Assembly (NCBI RefSeq): GCF_024282095.1
Contig: NZ_JAMWZS010000001.1
Coordinates: forward strand, 62,001-126,000
Direction of reading: 5' to 3'
Source: Nitrosomonas sp.
GTDB lineage: Bacteria; Pseudomonadota; Gammaproteobacteria; Burkholderiales; Nitrosomonadaceae
Length of the DNA: 64,000 bases
Positions within the stretch are counted from its first letter, which is position 1; every line of letters begins with the position of its first letter. Positions 16,982 to 27,652 of this stretch are shown one piece after another. The position numbers and the translations under genes were made by a program. A model generated the notes under the pieces. It had not been told where the DNA came from. It worked only from the letters and a program-made list of their open reading frames with translations, and made no database searches.

Positions 16982-17464
16982 ATGATGAAAATAACCATTA
17001 GCATTGCTACCCAACAGCTTGATGTATTGAATGAGCAAGGAGAAATCATCAAACGATATTTGATTTCATCGGCAAAAAAAGGCACTGGTCAGGAAAAAGG
17101 GAGTTTTTGTACGCCGTTGGGAAAGCACATCATTCGTGCCAAGATTGGCGCTGGACAGGCAGTGAATACCGTTTTTATCAAGCGGCGACCAACCGGTGAA
17201 ATTTATAGTCCGCAGCTAGGTCAGCAATATCCGAAAAGGGATTGGATTTTGACGCGCATTTTATGGTTGTCGGGTTGCGAGCGAGGCTTTAATCGATTGG
17301 GCTCGGTCGACACGATGCGCCGCTACATTTATATTCATGGCAGCCCGGACAGTGCGGAAATGGGTAAGCCGGGTTCAATCGGATGCATCCGTATGCACAA
17401 TAACAATTTGTTGGAACTGTTCGATTTGGTAAGAGTCGGAACTCATGTTGAGATTAAAGCCTAA
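16982..17464 (+). CDS. L,D-transpeptidase (YkuD domain)
   Basis: This protein has about 160 residues. The YkuD catalytic motif is seen as IHGSPDSAEMGKPGSIGCIRM, with the active cysteine in SIGCIRM and the upstream histidine. The N-terminal beta strands (ITISIATQQLDVLNEQG) and GKGS-type segment fit the fold. No signal peptide is visible, which is unusual for an enzyme expected to cross-link peptidoglycan or anchor lipoproteins in the periplasm. Export may use another route, or the protein may act on cytoplasmic precursors. Two ATGs occur in tandem at 16982 and 16985. It is tightly coupled to tadA. Confidence 0.88.
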   Translation: MMKITISIATQQLDVLNEQGEIIKRYLISSAKKGTGQEKGSFCTPLGKHIIRAKIGAGQAVNTVFIKRRPTGEIYSPQLGQQYPKRDWILTRILWLSGCERGFNRLGSVDTMRRYIYIHGSPDSAEMGKPGSIGCIRMHNNNLLELFDLVRVGTHVEIKA

Positions 17465-17548
17465 TATACTTCCAAGTAAAAATATTACACAGCACTGTCG
17501 GATTGATGGAAAATGAGCAACTTTAGTAATGAATAGTGGGAGAAAACG

Positions 17549-18046
17549 ATGAAGTTTCAAACAAGAATTAACAAACAGAGCGGATTGATTTATTTTGTAT
17601 TGGCGTTAATTTTATCCTCGCCCGGCATACTGTTGGCAGAGGAAATCGGTAGTGTTTCAACGGTGTTTAAGGTATTGGGAGCGAATGATAAAATTGTCGT
17701 TGAAGCATTTGACGACCCTGAAATTCCAGGGGCGACATGCTATTTAAGTCGGGCAAAAACAGGCGGTGTTAAAGGAATGGTGGGTGTGGCTGAAGATACT
17801 TCGGATGCTTCCATTGCTTGTCGTCAGATTGGTGCCATTTCACTACCGGAAAATGTGAAGAACGGCAAAGAAGATGGTAATGAAGTTTTTAAGAAAAGCA
17901 CATCACTGCTGTTCAAATCACTGCAGGTGGTGCGATTTTATGATGCCAAGAGAAATGTGCTGGTGTATTTGGCGTATAGCGACAGGGTTATTGAAGGATC
18001 GCCTAAAAACAGCATTTCAATTATTCCGATTACGCCATGGCATTAA
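17549..18046 (+). CDS. creA: CreA-family exported protein
   Basis: 165 residues with an N-terminal signal peptide ending near GILLA. The mature part matches E. coli CreA over nearly its full length: [64 protein letters not shown]. CreA is a conserved periplasmic protein of unknown function; despite the name it is not a regulator. A GGGAG site precedes the ATG. Confidence 0.93.
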   Translation: MKFQTRINKQSGLIYFVLALILSSPGILLAEEIGSVSTVFKVLGANDKIVVEAFDDPEIPGATCYLSRAKTGGVKGMVGVAEDTSDASIACRQIGAISLPENVKNGKEDGNEVFKKSTSLLFKSLQVVRFYDAKRNVLVYLAYSDRVIEGSPKNSISIIPITPWH

Positions 18047-18182
18047 TAGGATGATCTCCTATACCAACCCAGTATAAATATAGGAAAAATAAATTATTTT
18101 CATTGATGGTATTTAACAGTCGCTAATACTATAATAACAGGCTATTTTTACCAATTGATTAATTTGACTAATATTATCCTCC

Positions 18183-19436
18183 ATGCAGTTATTTGCCTTT
18201 GGTATCAACCATAATACTGCGCCGCTGGACGTGCGTGAGCAGATTACTTTTCCTGAAAATACAATGGAACACGCATTGCATGATCTGGTTGGACGCAACC
18301 CCATCAAAGAAGCTGCGATCGTGTCCACTTGTAATCGCACGGAAGTGTACTGCTGTACTGATAAGCCCGAAGACGCCATGATGTGGCTGGCAGATTTTCA
18401 CCATCTGCCGACGCGTGAACTGGATCCTTATTTATACAAATTACCGCGTGAGAAAGCCGTGAAGCATGCATTCCGGGTTGCCAGCGGATTGGATTCCATG
18501 GTGCTGGGCGAACCGCAAATACTGGGGCAGCTAAAAAGCGCCGTGAAATCTGCAGAACATGCCGGTACGCTGGGTTTGTTGCTGCACAAGCTGTTTCAAC
18601 GCACATTTTACGTGGCCAAGGAAGTGCGTACCTCAACCGAGATCGGTGCTAATTCGGTGTCAATGGCCGCCGCCGCTGCACGCTTGGCCGAGCGGATTTT
18701 TGGCGATATTGGCGAGCAGCGTGTGCTGTTTATCGGGGCAGGGGAAATGATTGAGTTATGCGCCAATCACTTTGCCGCCCGTAATCCAAAGAAAATTACC
18801 GTGGCGAACCGTACCACGGAGCGTGCGGAAGCCTTGGCCAATCGCTTCAATGCACAAGCCATTACACTGAGTGATTTGCCGGAACAGTTGGCATTACACG
18901 ATATCATTGTGACTTGTACGGCAAGTCCGTTACCGATTCTGGGTAAAGGCATGGTAGAGCGTGCCATCAAGATCCGTAAGCATCGCCCACTATTCATTGT
19001 CGATTTGGCCGTGCCGCGCGATGTTGAATCTGAAGTGGCGGAGCTGGATGATGTGTTTCTCTACTATGTTGATGATTTATCTGACATCGTGAAAGAAGGA
19101 TTGGATTCGCGTCAGAATGCAGTCGCCCAAGCTGAAACGATCATTGATTCAAACGTGGTGGATTTCATGCGTTGGATGTCAACGCGGGAGATGGTTCCAA
19201 CCATCCGTGCATTACGTGATCAGGGCGAACGCTATCGCCGGCACGAACTAGCCCGTGCACACAAACTGCTGGAGAAGGGCGAAGATCCGAAAAAAGTTAT
19301 TGAAGCAATGAGTAATAGTCTGACCAATAAATTCTTGCATGTGCCTTCGAGTGCATTGAATCACGCAGCGGCGGATGAACGTGAGGAATTAGTCGAGCTG
19401 ATCAATCGACTGTACCAATTGCATCGCCCGCAATGA
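18183..19436 (+). CDS. hemA: Glutamyl-tRNA reductase
   Basis: HemA reduces glutamyl-tRNA to glutamate-1-semialdehyde, the first step of C5 tetrapyrrole synthesis. The 417-residue protein has the catalytic cysteine in [11 protein letters not shown] (about residue 50), the NADPH-binding [17 protein letters not shown], and the dimerisation helices at the C-terminus. It overlaps prfA by four bases (ATGA), so translation is coupled. The hemA-prfA-prmC order is widely conserved. No strong ribosome site is seen; the ATG follows ATTATCCTCC. Confidence 0.97.
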   Translation: MQLFAFGINHNTAPLDVREQITFPENTMEHALHDLVGRNPIKEAAIVSTCNRTEVYCCTDKPEDAMMWLADFHHLPTRELDPYLYKLPREKAVKHAFRVASGLDSMVLGEPQILGQLKSAVKSAEHAGTLGLLLHKLFQRTFYVAKEVRTSTEIGANSVSMAAAAARLAERIFGDIGEQRVLFIGAGEMIELCANHFAARNPKKITVANRTTERAEALANRFNAQAITLSDLPEQLALHDIIVTCTASPLPILGKGMVERAIKIRKHRPLFIVDLAVPRDVESEVAELDDVFLYYVDDLSDIVKEGLDSRQNAVAQAETIIDSNVVDFMRWMSTREMVPTIRALRDQGERYRRHELARAHKLLEKGEDPKKVIEAMSNSLTNKFLHVPSSALNHAAADEREELVELINRLYQLHRPQ

Positions 19437-20512
19437 ACAAAAATATCACGGAGCGGCTCACTCGTTTGAGTGTGCGTTTGGAAGAATTAAATCAATTACT
19501 GAGCAGCCAAACTGCGACCGCAGACCTCGATAATTATCGCAAGCTCACACGTGAGCACGCTGAGATCGTTCCCATTGTTGAACTCTATCGCGCCTATCAG
19601 CAAAGCGAACAGGATATGCAGACTGCACGGGAAATGCATGCTGATCTGGAAATGCGCGCTTTTGCCGAAACCGAGATACAGTCTGGCAAAGAAAAACTGG
19701 TAAGAATTGCATCAGAAATACAAAAACAGTTACTCCCGAAAGATCCTAATGATGAGCGCAATATTTTTCTGGAAATTCGTGCGGGAACCGGAGGGGATGA
19801 ATCTGCCTTATTCGCGGGTAATCTGTTTCGGATGTATTCGCGCTATGCGGAGAGGCGAGGCTGGCAGGTTGAAATCATTTCACAAAGTTTGTCCGATATT
19901 GGCGGTTATAAGGAGATCATCGCTAAAATTATAGGCCAAGGCGCCTATTCCCGGCTTAAATTTGAATCGGGCGGTCATCGTGTTCAACGTGTGCCGGTCA
20001 CTGAAACGCAAGGGCGGGTGCATACATCAACCTGTACCGTGGCTGTTATGCCCGAAGCGGATGAAGTCAGCGAAGTGATACTGAATCCCTCTGAGTTGCG
20101 TATCGATACATTTCGCGCTTCCGGCGCGGGCGGTCAGCATATCAACAAAACTGATTCGGCAGTACGCGTAACCCATCTGCCAACCGGTATCGTGGTGGAA
20201 TGTCAGGATGGACGCTCACAACATAAAAACAAGGCACAGGCGCTGAGCGTACTGGCGGCGCGTATCCACGACAAACAGATGCGCGCGCATCATGCAGAGC
20301 AAGCGGCGACTAGAAAATTACTCGTAGGCACCGGCGAACGGTCGGAGCGAATCCGCACGTATAATTTTCCTCAAGGGCGCGTGACGGATCACCGCATCAA
20401 TCTGACACTTTATAAAATGGATCAGATCATGGATGGTGATATTGATGAGTTGTGCTCGGCGCTGGTGGCTGAGCATCAGGCGGAACTGCTGGCAGCTTCA
20501 GTACAAGAATAA
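19433..20512 (+). CDS. prfA: Peptide chain release factor 1
   Basis: RF1 ends translation at UAA and UAG. The 359-residue protein has the GGQ hydrolysis motif ([13 protein letters not shown]), which is methylated by PrmC, encoded next door. The UAG-reading PxT-type region is in the expected place ([16 protein letters not shown]). The start ATG overlaps the hemA stop. Length and domains are normal. Confidence 0.97.
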   Translation: MNKNITERLTRLSVRLEELNQLLSSQTATADLDNYRKLTREHAEIVPIVELYRAYQQSEQDMQTAREMHADLEMRAFAETEIQSGKEKLVRIASEIQKQLLPKDPNDERNIFLEIRAGTGGDESALFAGNLFRMYSRYAERRGWQVEIISQSLSDIGGYKEIIAKIIGQGAYSRLKFESGGHRVQRVPVTETQGRVHTSTCTVAVMPEADEVSEVILNPSELRIDTFRASGAGGQHINKTDSAVRVTHLPTGIVVECQDGRSQHKNKAQALSVLAARIHDKQMRAHHAEQAATRKLLVGTGERSERIRTYNFPQGRVTDHRINLTLYKMDQIMDGDIDELCSALVAEHQAELLAASVQE

Positions 20513-20541
20513 TTCACATGACGTTGATGATGTGACAGTGC

Positions 20542-21393
20542 ATGATTGATATGCAACTCGTTGCCGTTACCATTACACAAGCATTAACAGAAGCTTATCG
20601 CGCTATCGATAGAATAGATGCGCGCATGTTGTTACAGCATGTATTAAATGTCGACCATGCTTTTTTACTGACTTATCCGGACCAAGTGCTGGTGCCACAG
20701 CAGATTGAAGATTTTTTTCGCTTGGTTAAGCGGCGGATTAATGGTATACCGGTTGCCTATTTGACAGGGGAACGTGTATTTTACGACCTGACTTTTAAGG
20801 TTACCGAAGCGGTTTTAATTCCCCGTCCTGAAACTGAATTGCTGGTTGAATTGGCATTGGAGCGGATACCTGTTGACCAACCTCTCAAAGTGCTCGATTT
20901 GGGAACGGGAAGCGGTGCGATTGCGATTACCCTGGCCAAGCATCGCCCTCAGGCGCAAGTCATTGCAGTTGATGTATCGGCGGATGCGCTCGCTGTTTCT
21001 CGGTGGAATGCCAAAAATTTGCAAGTGGACAATCTTAGCTGGGTCATGGGAAGCTGGTTTGATGAACTTTCGGCGCAGAAATTTGATCTGATTGTATCGA
21101 ATCCGCCGTATGTGGCAGAAAATGATCCTCACCTGCGGCAAGGTGACCTGCGTTTTGAACCACAGATTGCTTTAGCTGCAGGTAGCAATGGTGTGGCGTG
21201 TATCCGACATATTATCGAAGTTGCACCTAAGTATCTTGTGGACAGCGGATGGTTATTGCTGGAACACGGTTATAATCAGGCCGATGAATGCAGGCAATTG
21301 TTACAGAATATGGATTTTAGTAATATTTGTTCCTATCCGGATTTGGCTGGCATAATGCGCGTAAGTGGCGGTCAGATGGATGCTTCAACATAG
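20542..21393 (+). CDS. prmC: Release factor glutamine methyltransferase
   Basis: PrmC methylates the glutamine in the GGQ motif of RF1 and RF2. It has 283 residues, with a helical N-terminal release-factor-binding domain, SAM motif LDLGTGSGAIAITLA, and catalytic NPPY (VSNPPYVAENDP). It follows prfA by 29 bp. A second in-frame ATG nine bases later (MQLVAVTIT) could be the real start. Confidence 0.95.
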   Translation: MIDMQLVAVTITQALTEAYRAIDRIDARMLLQHVLNVDHAFLLTYPDQVLVPQQIEDFFRLVKRRINGIPVAYLTGERVFYDLTFKVTEAVLIPRPETELLVELALERIPVDQPLKVLDLGTGSGAIAITLAKHRPQAQVIAVDVSADALAVSRWNAKNLQVDNLSWVMGSWFDELSAQKFDLIVSNPPYVAENDPHLRQGDLRFEPQIALAAGSNGVACIRHIIEVAPKYLVDSGWLLLEHGYNQADECRQLLQNMDFSNICSYPDLAGIMRVSGGQMDAST

Positions 21394-21488
21394 GCGGACA
21401 ATGTGTTTTGGGCATGGAATTTAATGACACTGTTTTTGTACAAATACAAAAAACTTTTTAGGAATAACCTCTTGGAGAAATGAGCACT

Positions 21489-21797
21489 ATGAATGTTGAA
21501 GATTTAATCGCACAACAAATTACCACCCATCCAGTAGTTCTCTATATGAAAGGCTCATTGGAGCAGCCTCAGTGTGGATTTTCTGCAAATGCGGTGAATA
21601 TTCTTAAAGCGTGTGGTGTTGATAGTATTTATGCGGTTGATGTACTGGCAGATCCGGAAATCAGGCAAGGCATTAAGGATTATTCAAACTGGCCAACGAT
21701 TCCTCAGCTATATGTCAACGGTGAATTTATCGGTGGCTCGGATATTGTTACTGAAATGTACCAGAGCGGGGAACTGCAGAAATTATTTGAAAACTGA
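21489..21797 (+). CDS. grxD: Monothiol glutaredoxin (Grx4 type)
   Basis: About 102 residues with the CGFS active site ([10 protein letters not shown]) and the GSH-binding [11 protein letters not shown] and GGSDIV segments. These proteins carry and deliver 2Fe-2S clusters. I prefer ATG 21489 to ATG 21480 because GGAGA ends only one base before the first but ten before the second. It is the last gene of the hemA-prfA-prmC group, and a MITE-like element begins 17 bp after its stop. Confidence 0.95.
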   Translation: MNVEDLIAQQITTHPVVLYMKGSLEQPQCGFSANAVNILKACGVDSIYAVDVLADPEIRQGIKDYSNWPTIPQLYVNGEFIGGSDIVTEMYQSGELQKLFEN

Positions 21798-21813
21798 TTT
21801 CGATTACATAATT

Positions 21814-21953
21814 TAACAGGCTGAAAAACGTTTTCGAGGCAGCCGATACCAGGCAAAAACAGGCGAGAAAGCGCAGTTTATTTGTAATAAATGAGCATTT
21901 TGAGCCTGTTTTTAACACCGTAGCGGCAATGCAGATAGTTTTTCAGGCTGTTA
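21814..21953 (-). repeat. MITE-like repeat, family A, copy 2 (140 bp)
   Basis: An inverted copy of 4278-4422. Ends are ACAGGCTGAAAAAC and GTTTTTCAGGCTGT, flanked by TA on both sides. The interior carries the shared block TTTTGAGCCTGTTTTTAACA. It sits between grxD and the convergent membrane-protein gene. Confidence 0.82.
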
Positions 21954-22003
21954 ATGGCGGCTCAGTTTATTCATCAATGTGAGTAAACTGAGCCGTATGA
22001 TTT

Positions 22004-22423
22004 TCAATTCATGGCGGTAGCAATCACCCAATAGCGCGCAAATTTGCCGATCGCAATAAAAAATAACGCCCATAACCAATTGGTGCGCAACCATCCCGCA
22101 GCAACACATAATAAATCACCAATGAGTGGTGCCCAAGACAGCAGCAATATCGGGGTGCCATGCCGACGTACCCACTCCAGACCGCGTGAATTCCCATTCG
22201 ATTTTTTCAACAGAGTTTTTTCATCCGGCAAGAATCGGCCGATCAAATACGAACTCATGCCGCCCAATGTATTGCCTATCGTTGCCCAAATAAGCGCTTG
22301 CCAGTGAAGTTCAGGGTATGTCAGCAAAACACCCACGAGCACAGCTTCAGATCCGCCAGGAAGCAATGTGGCAGCCAGGAAGCTACTGGTAAATAATGCT
22401 AACAGGCTTGATTGCTCGTCCAT
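22004..22423 (-). CDS. YqaA/DedA-like inner-membrane protein
   Basis: A 139-residue protein with three to four hydrophobic helices and the YqaA family pattern. The marks are FLAATLLPGGSEAVLVGVL near the start, IGNTLGGMSSYLIGRF in the middle, and PLIGDLLCVAAGWLR near the end, i.e. a small SNARE-associated (DedA) domain. DedA-type proteins are thought to move lipid carriers across the membrane using ion gradients. The role of YqaA itself is unknown. It is monocistronic. Confidence 0.87.
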   Translation of the reverse strand: MDEQSSLLALFTSSFLAATLLPGGSEAVLVGVLLTYPELHWQALIWATIGNTLGGMSSYLIGRFLPDEKTLLKKSNGNSRGLEWVRRHGTPILLLSWAPLIGDLLCVAAGWLRTNWLWALFFIAIGKFARYWVIATAMN

Positions 22424-22796
22424 AAGATTATTTGAATTTAGAAAGGGCGATAGTTTAACTGGATATTCTGTAACGTTATGAAGATATTGCAGAGGTAAAC
22501 GCGGCGCGAAACTCAGACATCATCGTTTTGATGGTTCCGTGTTGAAGCTCTATTCGTACATTGGGTAATGCACCAAAATATATAACTTCGCCAAAAAAGT
22601 AGTTCTATTAACATGAGAGACTGAAGTGAAAACTTCATATCTTGCGTTTAAATTTCTAGTGTTTGGAATTTACTGTTGAAAAAGAAATTATCGCTGAGTG
22701 CTATACTAAATGGATATGCAAAAATAATACATATAAATTCAATATCATATTGTCTTTATTAACGGAAGGACAGTTCTCAATAATGCAGATATTAGC
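22424..22796 (+). other. AT-rich region before the SIR2 gene, with a possible 8-codon leader
   Basis: 370 bp without a normal gene. Near its end a good ribosome site (GGAAGGA, 22764-22770) precedes a tiny frame starting ATG at 22783 and stopping TAA at 22807-22809 (MQILACNL). This overlaps the SIR2 start at 22797, which itself lacks a close ribosome site. Translational coupling is possible but unproven. Nothing else is recognisable. Confidence 0.4.
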
Positions 22797-25700
22797 ATGC
22801 AATTTGTAACCAACGGCCCGGATATTCCCGAAGCGCTATTGCAAGCACACGAGGAAGGTCGTGTAGTGTTCTTCTGCGGTGCAGGGATTTCATATCCGGC
22901 TGGATTGCCTGATTTCAGGGGGCTGGTGGACAAAATCTATTGCTTTGTCGGTACGACTCCCAACTTAATCGAACAGGAAACTTACAAAAAGAAACAGTTT
23001 GACGCTGTGCTGAATTTACTGGAAGAACGCTTGCCCGGGCAGCGGCAGGGATTGGAAATGCGCAAGGCGTTGGCAAAGGCGCTGCAACCCAAGCTTCGTC
23101 GCCAAGGGGCAACCGATACGCATGTTGCATTGCTGCAACTGGCACGCAATCGTGCGGGTGCACTGCAATTGGTGACAACAAATTTCGATCGCGTTTTCGA
23201 GCAGGTGGCCAGGCGAACCAAGAGATCGTTCACTGCCTATGCAGCGCCGATGCTGCCGATTCCGAAGAACAGCCGCTGGAACGGACTGGTGTATTTACAT
23301 GGTTTGTTGCCCAAAAAGCCAGACGATAGTGCGCTGCAACGCTTGGTACTCACCAGTGGCGACTTTGGTCTGGCCTACTTGATCGAACGCTGGGCGGCAC
23401 GCTTCGTCAGCGAGCTGTTTCGCAACTATGTGGTCTGCTTCATAGGTTACAGCATCAACGACCCGGTGTTACGCTATATGATGGACGCTCTGGCCGCCGA
23501 CCGGATGTTGGGTGAAGTTACCCCACAGGCTTACGCACTTGGAGACTACGAGCCTGGACAGGAAAGCAGTAGGACCAACGAGTGGAAAGCCAAGGGTGTT
23601 ACACCCATTCTCTACGAAGTACCGTCGGGTAACTACGATCATTTAGCACTGCATGGTACCTTAAAGATCTGGGCTGAAACTTACCGTGACGGTATTCTCG
23701 GAAAAGAGCGCATCGTGATGGATTACGCTTTGGCGCACCCCTCAGCCAGTACGCGGCAGGATGATTTCGTGGGCCGAATGCTCTGGGCGCTGTCACATGA
23801 ATCTGGATTGCCCGCTAAATGCTTTGCTGATTTTAATCCGGTGCCTCCGCTCGAATGGCTCGAGGTTTTCTCTGAAGATCGCTATCGGTATAGCGACCTG
23901 AGCCGTTTCGGTGTTCCGCCTTGCGCGGGTGAGGATGATAAGCTGCGTTTCAGTCTGGTTCGCCGCCCTGCGCCTTACAGCCGCACACCGTGGATGGTTC
24001 TGGGTTCCGGTGGAACGGAAAACAGTCAGTGGGATGGCGTGATGTTCCAGTTGGCCCGTTGGCTGTTGCGACATCTCAATGACCCGGCATTGATCATTTG
24101 GTTGGCACAACGGGGCGGCCAGTTACACGACCGCTGGTTATGGCTAATCGAACATGAGCTGGACCGCTTCGCACGCCTGGAGCGTGAAGAAAAGGCAACC
24201 GAATTGGAGGAAATTCGCATCAACGCCCCGAACGCTATTCCAAGTTCACCGATGCGCACACTATGGCGTTTAATGCTGACGGGTCGGGTGAAATCGCCGC
24301 GGCGCGATTTCGACCTCTATCGCTGGGAAGATAGATTGAAGCGTGATGGATTGACGACCACTTTGCGGCTAGAATTGCGTGAATTGCTGGCACCCAAAGT
24401 TGCGTTAAAGAAACCGTTCCGCTGGGGATTGGGCAATGAAGAGACCGATGCGACTGAGCGCGTCAAACAGTTGGTAGACTGGGAACTGGTGCTAGCCGCT
24501 GACCACGCGCATTTATTTCTTCAAAATCTTACTGATGAACGCTGGTGCACAGCCTTGCCGATACTAATGGATGATTTCCAACAACTGCTGCGTGACGCAT
24601 TGGATTTGCTGCACGAGTTGGGTGGTGCTGATGACCATAGCGACCGCTCGTATTGGGATTTGCCGTCGATCAGCCCGCATTGGCAGAATCGAGGTTTTCG
24701 CGATTGGGTGACATTGATCGAATTGCTGCGCGATTCGTGGTTGGCAACACGTGAAAGTGATTCGGAGCGCGCCAGGCAGATTGCGTTGAATTGGTTCAAT
24801 TTACCGTATCCGACCTTCAAGCGATTGGCCCTGTTCGCCGCCAGTCACGACGGTTGCATTGCTTCCGATCAATGGGTCGAATGGCTTGTGGCCGATGATG
24901 CTTGGTGGTTGTGGTCTGTGGATACACAACGGGAAACGATGCGTTTACTGGTGTTGCAAGCAGCAAATCTCTCGCCGGAAGCTAGAGCCAAACTGGAAGC
25001 GGTGATTCTCGCTGGCCCGCCAAAGACCATGTGCAGGGATGACACCGAACCGGACTGGTGGGTTCGTCATGTACTCCATACTGTGTGGCTACTCTTGGCA
25101 AAACTTACCCATGAAGATGCGTTCCTCAGCCCGATTGCCCGTTCGAAGCTTCGGCAAGTGCCGCCCGGTCGCTCTGACTGGAGAATCGAGCGTACAAATG
25201 AGCGCAACGAGTTTTCGCACTGGATGAGTGGCACCGGAGATCCAGGCTACGAAGCTAGTCGCGATGTCGATATCGCACCCTGCAAACGGCAAGATCTCGT
25301 TCAGTGGCTCAAGGAACCATCGTCAGAGCGCGAATACTACGAAGATACGTGGCACGAGACCTGCCAGAAGCACCCTGCGAATGCTGGTTATGCGCTGGCC
25401 GATCTCGCCAACGAGGGGGTATGGCCTCGCGCTCGATGGAGTAGTGCACTCTATGCTTGGTCGGAAGGTGGGCGCGCTAGGAAGACTTGGCGATGTTTCG
25501 CACCAGTGATGCAAAAGATGCCTGAGGGAGAGCTTCAGGAAATTGTGCAGAGCCTAACTTGGTGGCTGCAAGCGGTGTCAAAGTGTATTGATCGGCACGA
25601 AACAATCTTGTTGGATTTGTGCCGAAGAGTTCTGAAGTTGCCGTTGAAGTATGGCACTGGAATCCTTCGCGACGGAGAACCAATAAACGAGCCTGTTTCA

Positions 25701-26627
25701 GAGGCCATTAATCACTCGGTTGGTAACGTCACGCAGGTGCTGCTGAATCTATGGTTCAAGCGTGAGCCAAATGACAACGACAAATTGCCGACGAACATTG
25801 AACCGTTCTTTACTGATCTTTGCGATCCGACTGTTGAGCAATTCCGCCACGGCAGGGTGCTGCTGGCATCACGACTAATTGCATTGTTTCGCGTTGACCG
25901 GCCCTGGACGGAGACACACTTGTTGCCATTATTCGATTGGACTACTCATCCAGCCGAGGCGAGAGCGGCATGGGAAGGCTTCCTTTGGTCTCCGCGCCTG
26001 TACCGTCCACTATTGATCGCATTCAAGACCCAATTCCTTGAAACCGCTCAGCACTACGCCGAGTTGAGCGAACACAGCGGTCAATTCGCGACATTCCTAA
26101 TCTATGCGGCATTGGATCCGGTAGAAGGATATTCGGCACGGGATTTCCAGACGGCCATTGGTGCATTACCTCAAAAAGGATTGCACGAGGCAGCGCAGGC
26201 GCTATCGCAAGCGCTTGAGGGTGCCGGGGAGCAGCGAGAAAACTACTGGGGAAGTCGCGTTCAACCGCTCTGGCACCAGATCTGGCCCAAGTCGCGCGAT
26301 CTTGCGACCAATGGCATCGCTGAGTCCCTGTCCCGATTGAGCATTGCTGCAGGAGCGGAATTTCCTTCAGCCTTGACGGCCGTGTGGAACTGGTTGTGTC
26401 CCATTGAGCACCCGCACTACATCTTGCAGCGGCTTAATGAATCCGGCTTGTGCGGTCGGTTTCCAGACGAGGCACTACGGCTACTGGGTGCGATAATCGA
26501 TAGTCAACCATGGATATCACGAGAGCTGGAGCAATGCTTAAAAGAAATTTCTCAGGCATTGCCTGAACTGGAGAGAGATCATCGATATCAGCGATTAATG
26601 GAACATGCTAGACGGCTTAGTAGTTGA
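22797..26627 (+). CDS. Large SIR2-domain protein, DSR1-like anti-phage sirtuin
   Basis: A 1276-residue protein. Residues 1 to about 290 form a SIR2 NADase domain: FFCGAGISYPAGLPDFRG binds NAD, TTN129FDRVFE and LH168G supply the likely catalytic asparagine and histidine, and GYSINDPVLRYMM is typical of defence SIR2s. The remaining ~980 residues are helical, tryptophan-rich and without other recognisable enzyme motifs, as in defence-associated sirtuin DSR1, where this part senses phage. Family members deplete NAD after infection. The frame is complete, and its composition is somewhat GC-richer than the flanks. It stands alone with no integrase or partner. Function is inferred from family similarity. 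Confidence 0.8.
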   Translation: MQFVTNGPDIPEALLQAHEEGRVVFFCGAGISYPAGLPDFRGLVDKIYCFVGTTPNLIEQETYKKKQFDAVLNLLEERLPGQRQGLEMRKALAKALQPKLRRQGATDTHVALLQLARNRAGALQLVTTNFDRVFEQVARRTKRSFTAYAAPMLPIPKNSRWNGLVYLHGLLPKKPDDSALQRLVLTSGDFGLAYLIERWAARFVSELFRNYVVCFIGYSINDPVLRYMMDALAADRMLGEVTPQAYALGDYEPGQESSRTNEWKAKGVTPILYEVPSGNYDHLALHGTLKIWAETYRDGILGKERIVMDYALAHPSASTRQDDFVGRMLWALSHESGLPAKCFADFNPVPPLEWLEVFSEDRYRYSDLSRFGVPPCAGEDDKLRFSLVRRPAPYSRTPWMVLGSGGTENSQWDGVMFQLARWLLRHLNDPALIIWLAQRGGQLHDRWLWLIEHELDRFARLEREEKATELEEIRINAPNAIPSSPMRTLWRLMLTGRVKSPRRDFDLYRWEDRLKRDGLTTTLRLELRELLAPKVALKKPFRWGLGNEETDATERVKQLVDWELVLAADHAHLFLQNLTDERWCTALPILMDDFQQLLRDALDLLHELGGADDHSDRSYWDLPSISPHWQNRGFRDWVTLIELLRDSWLATRESDSERARQIALNWFNLPYPTFKRLALFAASHDGCIASDQWVEWLVADDAWWLWSVDTQRETMRLLVLQAANLSPEARAKLEAVILAGPPKTMCRDDTEPDWWVRHVLHTVWLLLAKLTHEDAFLSPIARSKLRQVPPGRSDWRIERTNERNEFSHWMSGTGDPGYEASRDVDIAPCKRQDLVQWLKEPSSEREYYEDTWHETCQKHPANAGYALADLANEGVWPRARWSSALYAWSEGGRARKTWRCFAPVMQKMPEGELQEIVQSLTWWLQAVSKCIDRHETILLDLCRRVLKLPLKYGTGILRDGEPINEPVSEAINHSVGNVTQVLLNLWFKREPNDNDKLPTNIEPFFTDLCDPTVEQFRHGRVLLASRLIALFRVDRPWTETHLLPLFDWTTHPAEARAAWEGFLWSPRLYRPLLIAFKTQFLETAQHYAELSEHSGQFATFLIYAALDPVEGYSARDFQTAIGALPQKGLHEAAQALSQALEGAGEQRENYWGSRVQPLWHQIWPKSRDLATNGIAESLSRLSIAAGAEFPSALTAVWNWLCPIEHPHYILQRLNESGLCGRFPDEALRLLGAIIDSQPWISRELEQCLKEISQALPELERDHRYQRLMEHARRLSS

Positions 26628-26647
26628 TTATCTAAAATATTATGAAT

Positions 26648-27547
26648 TTATGGTGCTGAATTTTTAGCAGTCTTTTGCCCAACCACGATAAATTGCTGGA
26701 TATAGGGAGCGGTTTTGTCAGGCTTTCGCAGTGCCAGATACAATTTCTGAAATAATCCTTTTTTGCCAATCCGGATTCTTTTGAGTCTCAGGTCTTTGTT
26801 TTTAATATCGGCGAGCCATTCCGGTAGTACGCAAACGCCACGTTTGAGTGCGGTCATTTGTAGCATGATTTCGAGCGATTCAATTTTTTTGATTTTTTCC
26901 GGAGCTAAGTGCGCTGGTGTTAAGAAATGCGTCAGAATATCCAATCTTTCCAGCGGCACAGGAAAAGTCAACAAAGTTTCCTGACTCAAATGTTCTGGTG
27001 TAAGTTGTTTAATGTCTGCCAGCGGATGGTCGGCAGATGCGAGCAATACCAGCTGGTATTCCGCCAGAATTTCATAATCGATATGTGCTTTTTTCACCAG
27101 ATCGGGCGTGATCAACACATCGATATGATGATTGAGTAATCCTTCCAGGCCTGAGAATTGGAATTTTTGCACAATGTCGATATCGATATCGGGCAGTTGC
27201 TGCATGAATTGTCCGATCATTCCGGTGAGCCATTCAAAACAGGGATAGCATTCAACGCCAATGCGTAAAATCCCTTGCCGGCCTTCGCTATAGGCTGCAA
27301 GCGTTTTTTCCGCCTGCGACAAAACTGGCAGAACCTGATTGGCTACTTCCAATAGTAATGTACCCGCCTGGGTCAGACGCAAACTGCGGCCCTCACGTTC
27401 CCATAGTGTTATCCCTAACTTCTTTTCCAGATAACTGATTTGATGCGATAAAGCAGGTTGGCTTAGGCATAGCGCATTGGCAGCTTCGGTCAGTGTGCCA
27501 TTGGCATGCAGCGCCTGAATGATTCTAAGGTGACTGTGCTCAATCAT
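26648..27547 (-). CDS. metR: LysR-family regulator of methionine genes
   Basis: 299 residues with an N-terminal helix-turn-helix (GTLTEAANALCLSQPALSHQ) and a LysR effector domain (GILRIGVECYPCFEWL). MetR binds homocysteine and activates metE. The gene is divergent from metE with about 105 bp between the starts, the classical metR-metE arrangement. In that gap TCATTATTATTCA is only a partial match to the MetR site TGAANNTNNTTCA, so the operator is not clear. Confidence 0.92.
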   Translation of the reverse strand: MIEHSHLRIIQALHANGTLTEAANALCLSQPALSHQISYLEKKLGITLWEREGRSLRLTQAGTLLLEVANQVLPVLSQAEKTLAAYSEGRQGILRIGVECYPCFEWLTGMIGQFMQQLPDIDIDIVQKFQFSGLEGLLNHHIDVLITPDLVKKAHIDYEILAEYQLVLLASADHPLADIKQLTPEHLSQETLLTFPVPLERLDILTHFLTPAHLAPEKIKKIESLEIMLQMTALKRGVCVLPEWLADIKNKDLRLKRIRIGKKGLFQKLYLALRKPDKTAPYIQQFIVVGQKTAKNSAP

Positions 27548-27652
27548 CTATGAGAAATCCTTATTGGAATGTCAAAACTTATCATTATTATTCATTACTC
27601 ATTATTCGTACAATAGCCGGACTATTATTAATCGTTGAGTGGTGATGGAATC

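Noticed and set aside
17300..17330. Third TGTCGA-type ECF42 promoter (TCGACA inside the L,D-transpeptidase gene)
   Set aside because: No CGA box at 17-base spacing and it lies inside a coding sequence; other TGTCGA hits in hemA, gshA and gatC fail likewise.
27548..27652. MetR operator between metR and metE
   Set aside because: Only a partial match (TCATTATTATTCA) to TGAANNTNNTTCA; too weak to call as a feature.
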